DNA of 64,000 bases from Prinsepia uniflora (lineage: Eukaryota > Streptophyta > Magnoliopsida > Rosales > Rosaceae): assembly GCA_032719365.1 (NCBI GenBank), contig CM064872.1:70558752-70622751 (forward strand), in the 5' to 3' direction. Both the position numbers and the translations under genes were made by a program. The stretch's first letter is position 1; the number at the start of each line of letters is the position of its first letter. This document shows, in pieces, positions 15,301 through 29,100 of the stretch. The notes under the pieces were generated by a model, which saw nothing but the letters and a program-made list of their open reading frames with translations, had not been told where the DNA came from and ran no database searches.

Positions 15301-18300
15301 TAAAAACCAATTCTCTACCACCATCAAACAATTCCTTAGTGATGGTGGCAAAGAATTTGATAATCACTCTTTCAAGACCCTCTGTTCTAACCATGGCATC
15401 CACCACCGTTTTTCTTGCCCTTATACCCCACAACAGAATGGCCTGGCTGAGAGAAAACACAGGCACATTTCAGAAATGGGCAGAATTTTACTGATCACTG
15501 CTAACCTGCCGCACTGTTATTGGGCCGAAGCAGTAACTACTGCAGTTTTCCTCATCAACCTTCTCCCAACTCCAGTGCTCAACTGGACCTCCCCTTACTT
15601 TAAAGTACACGGCAAACAACCTCCATATCACCTCCTTCGAGTTTTTGGCTCTGCTTGTTACCCATATATTGGCCACAACACTAAACACAAACTAGAACCC
15701 AGGTCCATTCCCTGTACCTTTCTCGGATACAGCTCTCATCACAAAGGGTATCGCTGCCTTCATGTCCCTAGTGGTAAGGTTTACATCAGCCGCCATGTTG
15801 TTTTCAATGAACACCACTTCCCCCACGCCACCAATCCTTCACCTCAAGTTCCTAATTTCTGCTTCATCCCTACTATTCCAGCCTCTCTTCACTCCCACCC
15901 CACCACAACAACTACGCAGCCACCTCCCTCTACACCTCCTCAACCCACCCTTCCCCCCACTCCTTCCAACACTTCCCCCACCCACCCTAACCCTGCCATT
16001 TCAGTTCACACTCAGTCTGATCCACCTACATCAGCCCCTCCTACCCCTGTTCCTCCAGCCTCTAGACCCCCAAACACTCACCCCATGATAACCCGCAGCA
16101 AGGCAGGTATCTCCAAATCCCGAAATCTCCTATTTTCCACTAAATATCCTATTCCCCAGGCCTTCCTTTCCTTGGCTCAGACCATCATTGAACCTACCAC
16201 CTACCAACAAGCCTCTAAATCTTCAGAATGGACCAAGGCAATGCAAACTGAGTTTAAGGCCCTTCTCAACCAACAAACCTGGCCTCTTGTTCCCTTACCA
16301 CCTCAAGCCAATACAGTTGGCTGCAAATGGGTTTTTAAACTCAAAAGACATGCTGACGGCACCATTGAGAGATACAAGGCCCGTCTTGTCGCCAAAGGCT
16401 TTCACCAACAGGCCGGCCTCGACTACACAGAGACATTTAGTCCCGTTGTGAAGCCCCCTACCATCAGAATTGTACTTGCTCTTGCTGTTTCTAACAACTG
16501 GCCCCTACGACAAATGGATGTCACAAATGCATTTCTCCATGGTACCCTCACTGAAGAGGTATACATGCAACAGCCCCCTGGTTTCACTGATCCCCACCGT
16601 CCTCACCATGTCTGCAGATTACACAAAGCTATTTATGGGCTCAAACAGGCCCCACGGGCCTGGTTTGACCGTTTTCGATCCTTCCTGCTTCTCTACGGCT
16701 TCCAACAGAGTAGAGCTGATCCCTCCATGTTTGTTTACCGTCACCAATCTACCCTTATGTATCTCCTACTCTATGTTGATGATATAATCTTAACTGGGAA
16801 CTCCCAACCTGCAGTCTCCACCTTCATGACAACATTGGCCCGTGCCTTTGCCATCAAGGACCTAGGTCCTCTCCACTACTTCCTGGGAGTCGAAGCCAAG
16901 TCCATAGACACTGGCCTCCACCTCACTCAAACCAAGTATACACTGGACATCCTGCAGCGCAGTGGTTTAACTGATTGCAAGCCAGCCCTCACTCCAGTTG
17001 CTCCAAAACAGGCCCTCTCTGCTGCTGTTGGCAACCCCATCCACGATGGCTCTACCTATAGACAACTTGTAGGTGCACTACTCTATCTGACTTTAACAAG
17101 ACCAGATATATCCTTTGCTGTTCAGCAAGTTGCACAGTTTTTGAGCACTCCTACAGATGTCCATCTCACCGCTGTCAAAAGGATCATCCGTTACCTCAAA
17201 GGAACCCTTGGACATGGCATTCACATCCGCAGGTCTCTATTTCCCTTGAAAATTCATGCATTTTCTGATGCAGACTGGGCTGGGTGTCGCGACACTAGGC
17301 GGTCTATCACAGGTTTTTGTATCTTTCTTGGTTCCAATCTGATTTCCTGGTGTGCAAAGAAAAAAAAGACTGTTTCCCGCTCTAGTTCTGAGGCAGAGTA
17401 CCGTGCTCTAGCCTATACTTGTGCAGATACCCTATGGATACTTAGTCTCCTGCAAGAACTAGGTGCCCTTCCAGCCATGCCAGTGCAGCTGTACTGTGAC
17501 AACCTAAGTGCCACTTACATGACACGCAACCCAATCTTTCATGCTCGGACAAAGCACATCGCCTTAGACTATCACTTTCTACGAGAAAAGGTCGCTTCAG
17601 GAACTCATCACGTACAATTTGTTCCCTCTACAGCACAACTTGCCGACCTCTTCACCAAAGGGCTTCCAGTCAATCGCCATTTATCCCTTGCTTCCAAACT
17701 TGTCACCCACGGGGTGCATGTTTGCGGGGGGATGTAGAATAGTACACGTTCTGTAGCTATTCAGTATACTGTACACTGTATTTAGTAGACAGCAACAGTT
17801 ATTGGACAGATGTCCATAGACAGTTACCTAGGCAGTTACTATAGCAGTTATACATAGATTCAGATAAGGGAGAGATAACTGTTTGTAGTTATCTCAATCC
17901 CAAGACCTGTATATATATATGCCTATCGGCACATCAATGAAATCATCAGATTTCACAGAATTCTACAATCGCCCCCTGCTCCGGTCCCACAACCTGCACC
18001 TTTGCTCCCTGCCACCAGCAGCGATCCTGCTGCCCGTCTCTGCCGCAGCCCTTGCTGCCCCTGTTCAGATCACTAGCGCCCCCCAGCAACCTCCCCTGCG
18101 CACCTAAACCAGGCGCCCCCGACCTCCCCCACCTCCCCCGAGTCCTCCCCCCCTCCAACCCACAAAAACTCACCCTATGTTAACCCGGACTCAAACAGGA
18201 ACTGTAAAACCAGTTCCCTCCTATGCTCTCATCGCCACCAAGCACCATCTACCTACCTTGGCCGAGCCCACCTGTGTATCTCAAGCCAAGAAAGACCCTG

Positions 18301-21300
18301 AATGGCGAGCAGCCATGTCTAATGAGCTGAATGCTCTCATCAAGAATGGAACTTAGGAGCTTGTTCCCTCTCACCCAAGTCAGAATATTGTTGGGAACAA
18401 GTGGGTCCCAGGCAAGGTTCACCTCTTGTTCCCTCTCACCCAGTAGGTTTGAGGGCTTGCTAGTAGGTTGGACCCAGATCAGTTCTGCTGTGGTGGATGC
18501 CACAGCCCGATACTCTGCTTCAGTGGAGGACCTGGAGACTGCACGCTGTTTCCGGGAACTCCAGGAGATAAGGTTGCTGTCTAAGTAGACCAGGTAGGCT
18601 GTTGTGGACTTGCGGTCATCCTGGTCCCCAGCCCAATCAGCATCCGAATAGGCATGGAGAGAGTGAGTGACGGCATGGAGATTGGAGGTGGTCTTACGGT
18701 GGAGGTGGAGGCCAAAAAACAGAGTCCCCTTTAAGTAACGAAGGACCCGTTTGAGAGCTTGCCAGTGGAGATCGGTTGGGGCATGCATAAACTGGGAGAG
18801 TTTATTGACAGCAAATGAAACATCAGGTCGTGTCAAGTTTAGGTATTGCAAACTCCCGACAAGGCGACGGAACAGAGTTGCATCTGCTGGTGGAGACCCA
18901 TCATGCAGGTGCAATGAAGGGGAAACCGCCAAGGGAGTGGCCACAGGCTTGGCTCCATCCATGCGGGCCAAGTGGAGCAGGTCATGGATATACTTGTGCT
19001 GTGATAGGAAGAGGCCATGTGCAGTAGGAATGATCTCAACGCCTAGGAAATAGTGCAGGTCACCAAGGTCCTTAACAGAGAATCGGGTGGCAAGAGCTTG
19101 GATGAATTGAGAGAGGAGCGTTTGATTGTTCCCTGTCACAATGAGGTCATCTACATAAACCAGAAAAAATAGAGTGCTGGAACCTTGCCTGAGGAGAAAG
19201 AGGGACGTATCCGAGCTGGCGTGCGCTTAATACGGGACTATGTCACCAGTAGGTGTCCACTTAATACGGAAGCGGTCTATGTCACCAGTAGGTGACACCT
19301 ACTTGGCGTTTGATTGGGTGAGAGGGAACAAGAGGTGAACAAGCTCTTCCGTATGATTGTTCCCTGGGACCTTGCCTTGAACCTTGCCTGAAACCTTGCC
19401 TGAATGATCTGGTTTATGTTGATGACCTCATTGTGACAGGGAACAATCAAATGCTCCTCTCTCAATTCATCCAAGCTCTTGCCACCAGATTCTCTGTTAA
19501 GGACCTTGGTGACCTGCACTATTTCCTAGGCGTTGAGGTCATTCCTACTGCACATGGCCTCTTCCTATCACAGCACAAGTATATCCATGACCTGCTCCAC
19601 TTGGCCCGCATGGATGGAGCCAAGCCTGTGGCCACTCCCTTGGCGGTTTCCCCTTCATTGCACCTGCATGATGGGTCTCCACCAGCAGATGCAACTCTGT
19701 TCCGTCGCCTTGTCGGGAGTTTGCAATACCTAAGCTTGACATGACCTGATGTTTCATTTGCTGTCAATAAACTCTCCCAGTTTATGCATGCCCCAACCGA
19801 TCTCCACTGGCAAGCTCTCAAACGGGTCCTTCGTTACTTAAAGGGGACTCTGTTTTTTGGCCTCCACCTCTACCGTAAGACCACCTCCAATCTCCATGCC
19901 GTCACTCACTCTCTCCATGCCTATTCGGATGCTGATTGGGCTAGGGACCAGGATGGCCGCAAGTCCACAACAACCTACCTGGCCTACTTAGACAACAACC
20001 TTATCTCCTGGAGTTCCCGGAAACAGCGTGCAGTCTCCAGGTCCTCCACTGAAGCAGAGTATCGGGCTGTGGCATCCACCACAGCAGAACTGATCTGGGT
20101 CCAATCCCTCCTCCGCGAGCTGGGCCTCACCCTTTCCGCCACACCAATCATCTCCTGTGACAACATTGGAACTACCTACTACTGCTCCAATCCTGTTTTT
20201 CACACCCGCATGAAGCATATCGACATTGACTATCACTTTGTTCGTGATCATGTCACCCGTGGTTGGCTCCAGGTGTCCCACATATCTACTGATGACCAGC
20301 TGGCCGATGCTCTCACCATACCCCTGCCTAGACCCCGGTTTCAGTTACTGCGCACCAAGATCGACATCGCTGATGGCTCCTCCGTCTTGCGAGGGCGTAT
20401 TAAGGATCCTCCACGGGTCCACCATATCACAGAAGATTGATTATCCAATCTTCCTGATCTGCCAGGATTAGTTAACAGGAATCAATACTGATTCCTTCCT
20501 AATGTATAAACTTCCTAGTCTAGATAGTCTTTATTTCTTTCCTAATTAGGTCTAGTCTAGGTCTGTATAAAACACAACTACTGATGTACATCTTAATTAT
20601 TCAATAGAACAAAAAGCTTCTATACCTCTTGATTTCTCACGTACAGGGTTGAGGGTTTATGTATTTTCATTAAAAAGGGAAAGAGAACTACAAGGCTGGC
20701 CAAATATCTATCAAAACTGGAAAATGTGAGAATAATCCCTCAAGATCCTTTGAAAAGTTAAATTCCAAGAAATGTGGTGAATAGATGAACAAGAAGCAAA
20801 GCAACCCAAGGCTATGTGGCGTTTAAGACCAAGACTAACTGCATCATAACTCTGCCACCTCTAGATGGGCACCCCTTCCTACACACATCTACCCATCTCC
20901 TCAATTTTCCACTGCAAGACCCCAGAAGTTCAAACATAACAGTTTACTCCCCAAATAATTGAAAGGCCACTCAAATTTTTTGAACACCACAGCCTTAGTA
21001 AGGGACTCAAAATTTCCTCATATTGATCCCCAAAAATTTCCTCATCATTGTAGGGTTTGGGCATGGAGAGTGGTCTTTTCACTCTACTTACTCATGTTGG
21101 AACGCTGTAGTTTCGGAAGTCGATTTGCGGTCTTGTTTCTTCTGTTTTTAGATGTACTAATTTTCTTGTGAACATTTCAGTTTTTGATGAAAGTTGTGTT
21201 TCATCTTAAAAAGGAAAGATAATAAGAAAGAGTTAGACTGAGGGCATGAGGTCAAAACAGAATTTCCCATTAATTCTTTGCAACTTAGATCAGTAACCAA

Positions 21301-24300
21301 CTTTCTCACTTTTTCAAAAAACAGAGAGAAGGTATGGCTTCTGTCTTCTTTGTGATTGGTGCTAAAATTAAACAATATATAGGCCTTCATAATGCATATC
21401 AAGTTACTCTCAATTCTCTACAGTACTGCCACATTCAGAAACTCAAATACTTCTAGAAAAAACATGCAATTAAAAGTAAGAACATCCAGATGAAATAATG
21501 AAATTAAATTCAATATTATATTATATGCAACCAACAGGATACTAACATAATTTAAGCACTCAAACATTCTATAACCACTAACAAAAAGACAAGAACCATG
21601 AGATATAGAAACCATGAGATATGGAGGATTACCTTTTCTATAAGAAAACAATTATGAAAAAAGAAAATAAAACAAGAAAATCTTGTCAATCTATGTTTGA
21701 AGATAGAAATACCTTTGAGGCATCATTGTTTGCAAGCAAGCAGGTAAGAGTTTGAAGGACATTCAGAACCAAAGGCTCTCCATTAACCTCATCAAGGTTA
21801 CTGTTTAGTAAAGAGACAACATGCAAAAAGCACTCTCCATCACGAAACAAAGTCTGATAGTACTGAATAAAATAAAACACAAAGTAATGAGTCAACGAAA
21901 CATCAAACAAATAACTAATCTAATACACACATGCACCACGAATGAACAAATTGAAATAAAATAAAGGCATAGGATTATACCACAGGATCAATCTGGAGCA
22001 TATCCCTCATTCCGACCAGTAGACCGATGGACAATTCTGCAAAGCTTTTCTCCCGTTCCTTTATTTGAGTGAATGTTTCTAAATATTTAGAACATAGCTG
22101 TAATTTCGCACTTTGATCCTCCTCAGATGATGGTATAGTCTAAAATTTAATAATGAAAAATCCAAAATCAGAATTAAAACATATGAAGTTGATAAACACA
22201 ACAGTCAAGCTAACATATACCAAACGAACACAAGGTATGCGGGAAAAACCTTCATCAGCTCAAATATATGCTTAAGCACATTATTTCTCAAACCTTCTTC
22301 CCAGAATAACTCAAATAAATAACCAATACACTCAGTACTATGCAGAAGCAAACTCCTAGCATCTTCAGCCATTGCGAAAAATTCCATATAAAGCTCCATG
22401 GATGTCTCCATGCATTTAAGCCACCGTTGCGCTGTCCTGTCTAAATTGGATCTTTGATGACTTGGAATTTCAACAATCCTACTCTTGACAGGACTTATAT
22501 TTCCAAACCTTCTTGCTTCTTGGGCTTGAATGCAAGCAACTTTAAGAACACGAGGAAATGCATTGACTGCTTTAAAAGAAGCAATAGTTTTCTCAGCTGA
22601 AAGTTGTAAAATACGAAGCAGACTCTTGGAAAGAACATTAGCAACTTCAGGATTGCAAGCAGAGTGTTCAAGGGCATCTAATAGAGCTGACAATTCAGGC
22701 TGCAATACACAAAAAGGAAAAATGGAAAAAATTATTAGGCGGATGTTCATTTGGATCACTACAACTACCATGAGGAAGAAATCAGAAACATTGACAATTT
22801 CTTCGCCCCTGACATGTATGCTTTCATGTTGGCAAACATGCATAGAGCAAAGCATATGCTAAAACACATCCACGCAAAACATGTCTAACACACTGGTGTT
22901 CAACTCCTAACCATACGCTTATAAAAGACAAATTCCAAAATTCTGTTCAAAAACCAAACTTCAAATCATAACTCCTCTATGCATCACCAACAGTCTTCAC
23001 CATTTTTTTTTTTTTCCTTTCCAGCCGAACTTTCCAGAGCACAGCCAAAACCATGCAAGGGCACACAACTTGGCCTTCCTCCCCTCAACTACCAATTTAT
23101 GCCAAGGAAAAATAAATTTTCCAAGTTTTTCCAGTTTACCTCTATGTGATTAGTCTTTTTCTGTATCTTCTTTGTTTTGCTCAAGAGCACACAAAATGTG
23201 TACAATAAAGCAGCAAACCTGGAAAGAGAGAGGAGCAAAGCAGTTTGATTTACAATTTTAATGCTTCAGATTGTGGATTCCTTATCACGTTCATGCAATC
23301 AGTCCTAATTTAATAACATTATGTTCCTCCTCAAAAAAACAAAAAAGGAATTCCATAGAAATCAACTTAGTTCCATTTCCCTAAATATCTTAACCAAAGA
23401 CAAAACAACAGGATAATTTATGACAGCACGATGGACAGAATCCAAATCCTTCTGCACAATATGCACCATATGCAACTATTGACCTTGCCATGAAAGATCT
23501 TCACACACTGCATTCCAAATCAAACCATACGTTAAAAATTTGGGTATGCCAGTGTTACTCCACAACCTCAACTTCATGCAAGTTCCTTCTAAAACCAAGC
23601 CACCAGTTTAATGGTTAGATAAAGTAAAATGGACTAACATTGCGAAACCATACTAACATACTCCATAGAATCTAGGAAAAAAAAATTTATGGAGAACTTT
23701 ATCCCAGCCGAACAGCCTCACACAAACAATTCTTCATTTCCTACGCGTTGACTACATCCCAAAAATGAAGTATAACCTTCGGGTAACTCTTTTCTGTTCT
23801 GCCTTAGCATCCCAGTAATTCTCCTTCAGCCAATATTTACCTTTCATGACAGCTTACCAAAGAAGCTCTCATTCAAGTGGGAAATGAAACTACAACTTTT
23901 CCAGGTTGTATTTGCAGCCCAGAAAACATCATGGACTATTGCCTTACGTTTGGAATTTAGGCATCAGAAGGGATCTAATGATTTGAAGGTGAGGAGTTTG
24001 GTTTGCTGATAGGGAAGGCGGAAAGGGGCTCTTTTTGCAACCTTAAAGAACATGTGTCGGGTTGGAAGATAGAATGTTTAGGGACATTTTCATTCCAAAC
24101 CTCGTAATAGTTTCTTTCTAAAAAGAGTAACTAACACGTTCAATCACTTGCAGCATAAACAAAAACAGGAAGAAAAATTTAGGAATACAAAACCATAAAA
24201 CATCAATACCAATAAGCTTCACAGCACCTCATAGCCATATAATACCCTAGAACCTCTTTTGAGTCCATACTAAAACAACACGTTCTTTTACTAAGCCCAA

Positions 24301-26121
24301 AGAATCACCACACTTAGTGACGCCAAAGTGCAAGTTCATATGAGCAGATAAATAAAAGTAAGAATGCAAGTTCAGTAAAGAGTAAATGTCAGAAAAAGAA
24401 CACCATCAAGCAAGCCAAAGACCTACCAGGTTATGCGCACTTCCCTTAGAAGTTGCAGCGAACTCAACAAATGAAATCACTTCCATCTGGAGAATTTCTA
24501 TCCCAGTAACATTTTCTTGATTGCTGATGCCACCGGAAGCAGAAAGTAGTTCAAGATTTCTTGAGGAATCATCATATGTGCAACACTCAACAGACAGTTC
24601 ATCAGAAGTTGGTACGAAGTAGAAAAAATTTTCAGAAAACACAAGTTCCCAGATTCCCTCTTCCCGAAATACTTTGAGTGATGCAGGCGATGAAACAAGA
24701 ACCTTCCTAAATGCATTTAAAACACAATGCTGCAGAGTATTGACAAAGACCCTGGAGATAATGCAAGAGCCAAGAAAAAAGTATAAGTGTGAGTCATAAA
24801 ACAGACACAGATATTGAACAAATATATTATTAAACAGGTAACAACATCTAATAAATACTAAATATCAAGCCAAATAAACAAAAGATGGTACAACGTTTTC
24901 AATACAAATTCACCTTAGGTGGCTTGGCAGTTCATTTTGATTTGAACAGGCCTTAACACAGGGGAACACTGTAACAAGAACCCTCGTAACCCATTTGATC
25001 GAAAGTTCACTATACAATGAAGAAACTACCACAGCAGTTCGACCAGGGGACGCTTCGGTATCATGAGATTTAATATCTTCTGAAGCAGGAAGAAAAGAAC
25101 AAAATTCTCTGCTCAGCTTAACAGCATAATCACTCCAAAGTTGAGAGTGAGAACCATTGATAGGAAGTGCAGCAAAAGTCTCTGCTGTATGGTTTTTCAC
25201 AGTATTCTCACTTCTAGAGTCATCTGAAGGAATTTCAAAATCAGGCTGACCAGACAAATCCTTGGTCAGCTGTTTGAAATCTTGAAACATGAAAGCAGGC
25301 AAACAAAAGCTATTTGCAAATTTATGAACCCTCCCATTTTCACACAGAAACTGCAAGTTGCTCATATTCCCAAAGCTGTATACTTGTTAAGGATATCAAT
25401 AGTGATTTATACAGATATGTGAGATATAAATGACAACTACCGGATAAACAATAGCAGAGATTAAGCTAACCATACATAATCGAATAAAACTGTACTTTCC
25501 TAGCACCATGAGGAGTTTATATGACAAAACAAAACATGGGATACAAAACTGTACTTAATACAGCTATAGCATCCATTCAGCATGTATGCATTAAAGGAAT
25601 CCAAGAAATTTGGTGGCTGCAGACATGGGATACAAAACAATAATCCTAAATTTCATTTATGGGAAGAAAAGAAAGATCAACAGCATCAATAACGACCCCA
25701 AAGGATACACTGCTTCTTTGAGTACTTCCAGGGAGAGAACGTGGAGCTGGAAAACTTTTAGCAAGGGATTCTCATATCTGCAAATAATTAGACATTATCA
25801 GAGCTCACAAGAGAAACTATAACATAGGGTCAGAAGGTCCATTCTAACAGGAAATACTCATCGACATACAATTCACTGAGGTCTTCCGAGTTCGGTCAGA
25901 AAACTGCTATGAAGTTTACACAGTGACTCAGTTCAAATCAGTGAAAGTTACTTTGTTGGTTAAGTGCTTCAAATTTATGCACAAATTTTCTTCATCAGTA
26001 AGATAAAGAAATTACGACACAAAGCCCTGCCTACAACAAACGTTTTTCGACCAGGAAAGAAAAAATGCTCACACGAAGGCAAGAAAGAATCACCCAATAT
26101 ATGTATGTACATATATCCACA

Positions 26122-26160
<39 letters not shown>

Positions 26161-29100
26161 GTCCTGCAAAATTTGCATGTTATCATTCTTTTAATTGACT
26201 ATTAACAACTTAACATCCAAAGTATTTTGCAGGAAAACATTACCCTGTATAAATATGAATATATTCTTATACATGCATTAAACTATTTTTTTTATAAAAC
26301 ACAAGATTCAATAAAAGAGCTAAAAATACGATACAGAGCTAGTGAACCAGAAGTCCACCATCAACATGATGCAACGCTAACAAAAACAGCCAAAATACAC
26401 TCCTATAAAACAACTCTACTATCTATCTATAGCAGCTCCCCACTCAAATAAAATTATAGAAAATGAAATATTCCTATAAGTGGAAAAAGAGAAGCCTGTA
26501 AGGATCCCCAAAATCTGATTCCTTAAATAAACAAATATACATAAAAATATGTGGAACCAAAGTTAAAGTTATCAAGAAAACTCTAACCCAGACACTAACT
26601 GAAGGTTACTTCGAACTGCATAATATCCGTGATGAGAGAGACCAAATAGAAAAGGAATTTTGCTAATTTCACATACTTAAATCTACAATCCCCAAAAGCT
26701 TTCTTTATACTAGCACTCTCACAAACTTAATAAAGCAACTGTAACGAAAGGTTGACACCATTCATTAGCATTTTTTAAGAAATATTTTCACATATTCACA
26801 CAATAAATCAACCTCAGAATGCAATCTGTACATGAAGAGTTAGTATTACCTTTCCTCAACCTCAGAAGCAGAGTTTTTCAATAGTAGCCCATTACTTGAT
26901 GGTATTCCAAGACCATCCAACAGAACTTCAAGTCCGCCAATGCTTTTAAAATGATTTTGACCACGAGGGTTTTGTGATAACGTTGAATGAAGAATTCTTA
27001 ACGAAAAATACAGAAGTGATGTATCCGTCCACTGTTCTTTCATGCTTAACCTCCTGATTACACGCAGCAGCTCTAGGACAATAACAATCTCCATCATTGA
27101 AAATGTAGATACAAATAGAGTACAGAGGTTATAAGAGACACTACCATAGTTTGGACATAAGAAATTATATGTAGATGCATTAAAACTCTAATAGTATTGT
27201 AAACCTGAACGTTGACAGGTAGGGTCAGACAAGAACTGAATCGCAAGACAACAGGAACTGGGAAGGGGCAGTGCAAGATGACCTCATGAACTAAGCACAC
27301 TGAACCTAACAGAATCCTAACACTAATTATGCACTCTGGGGAAAAAAATAAGAATCCATTCAACTATTGAAAAGATTTTATTTGTAGTCTTTTCCTTCCT
27401 TTCTTTTTGGCTGTGCTAAAAACTGTGGCGTTTTCCAGAAGCATGATAAATTAAAACAAACATATTGGAACTCATTCACAAGCAACAGAGAGGCAAAAAG
27501 GAGAAAGTATCAAAAAAAGAAAAGGCTGCAGGATAAGAAATAGAATAGAGGGCATATTTTTTAGGAGAAACTAAAGAGGGAATGAAAGACATACATACGC
27601 CCACAAATACTTGACAGATCGGAATATGAATGGCAAAATAAAAATAATCCTTCCAAGCTAATGGAACTGAAATCAATTACAGATTCATGGTATAAGAATG
27701 TGAAGACTAAGATACATCCATAACAGATGAAACATGTCAACAGTCTTGTGGAAGTAATGAAACTGTGACCAATATCAAGGTTTTACCATAGTTGTAAGTT
27801 ACTATTATTGAATAGTACAAAAGAGATAAAAGTAACATAACCATGAACTATTGATACAGAAATTATTGGACATCTGAAAACTTCCAACTGTGGGGTACTG
27901 GTGAAGTCTAGACAAGGACAGACACGTTATTAAAAATTGAAAATGCATAAAATCCATTGTTTTCATAATAGTTTTATCAAATGGAAAGGACAGGTACACA
28001 TATTCAGGAACGTATTTACCACTTTTGAAGTATGTCCATAAAAAAAATTATGAAAGCAATCATGTAAAACAGAAATTTACTTCTAAAGTATTTCTAGAAA
28101 AAGTAGAAGTAAAGAAGAGTGGAAGAAAGATGTCCTACCCCATTCTCACCAAGGGGTAGGAAAACCATCAATGTGGAAGAGAAAGAGACATGAGTTTCCA
28201 GTGTCTATTACCAAGCTCAGATTGTAAATATAGTAAGTAGCAAAAAATAATTCGCTACCCCCTTCGATTAACAAAAATGTAGAAATTCATGAACTGTATG
28301 TTTTAATTACAGCCAATATGGCATATTTATACGGGTTTGTTTAAGGGATAAGACAGAGCAGTTCTTATCTCCTTAAACTGCTTCTAACTGTAATAGGACA
28401 GGTGTCCTATATATGTAACTGCAGGTAACTGTCTACCTATTAACTAACTGATGTCTAGCTTCTACTAGGAACTTAGGTACACGGTTCTAACCTAGGAACT
28501 AATGTACAATGTGTTCTAGGGTTAGATATACATAGTCTAACATCCCCCGCAAACTAGGCACCCTATGGGTGACAAGTTTGGTTGTAAGGTTGTTGTGGCA
28601 GGCAATGAACAATCCTTTTGTGAACAAATCTGCAAGTTGTTGCATTGAGGGGACGAATTGAACATGATGAGTGCCAGAAATCACCCTTTCTCGCAGGAAG
28701 TGATAGTCCAGGGCTACATGCTTTGTCCGAGCATGAAAAACTGGGTTTTGAGACATGTAGCAGATGCTCAGGTTGTCACAGTGGAGCTGTATGGGCAGGG
28801 GAGAGTTAAACGTGAGTTCGCGCAGTAGATTAAGAAGCTAGATGCTATCTGCACAAGTGTAAGCTAGGGCTCTGTACTCTGCTTCAGAACTAGATCTGGA
28901 TACTTTCTGTTTCTTTGAGCACCAGGAGATAAGGATAGGGCCGAGGAAGATGCAGAACCCCGTTACTAAACGTCTGGTGTCAGGACACCCTGCCCAATCT
29001 GCATCTGAGTAAGCCTGGAGTCTGAGGGGGAAGGGGGACTTGTGAATGGTGATGCCAAGGCCAATGGTGCCTTTTAGATAACGGATGCTCAGTTTGACTG

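Larger units (their letters stand above)
13218..17967 (+). mobile_element. Copia LTR retrotransposon 2 (nested, nearly intact)
   Basis: 4,750-bp element inside element 1, with a perfect 5-bp target duplication ATCGC (13213-13217 and 17968-17972). LTRs are 13218-13450 and 17733-17967. By eye they differ by one substitution and one two-base AT-repeat indel, so the insertion is young. The primer site TGGTATCAGAGC follows at 13451; a polypurine tract GCGGGGGGA precedes the 3' LTR. Confidence 0.95.
9724..20632 (+). mobile_element. Copia LTR retrotransposon 1 (rearranged, nested host of element 2)
   Basis: Bounded by 5-bp target duplications TTTCT (9719-9723 and 20633-20637). The 5' LTR is 9724-9916 and the 3' LTR 20398-20632. 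The primer binding site TGGTATCAGAGC, matching plant initiator tRNA-Met, follows the 5' LTR at 9917. Order gag, protease, integrase, reverse transcriptase/RNase H is Ty1/copia. The element is heavily rearranged: a 0.8-kb tandem duplication of gag, insertion of element 2 at 13217/17968, loss of the first part of reverse transcriptase, and an inverted duplication of the last part. It lies antisense to the host gene, in intron 12. Confidence 0.9.

Noticed and set aside
18331..19053. Plus-strand open frames across the inverted arm
   Set aside because: They are the reverse complement of the RT/RNase H segment; the minus strand gives recognisable motifs.
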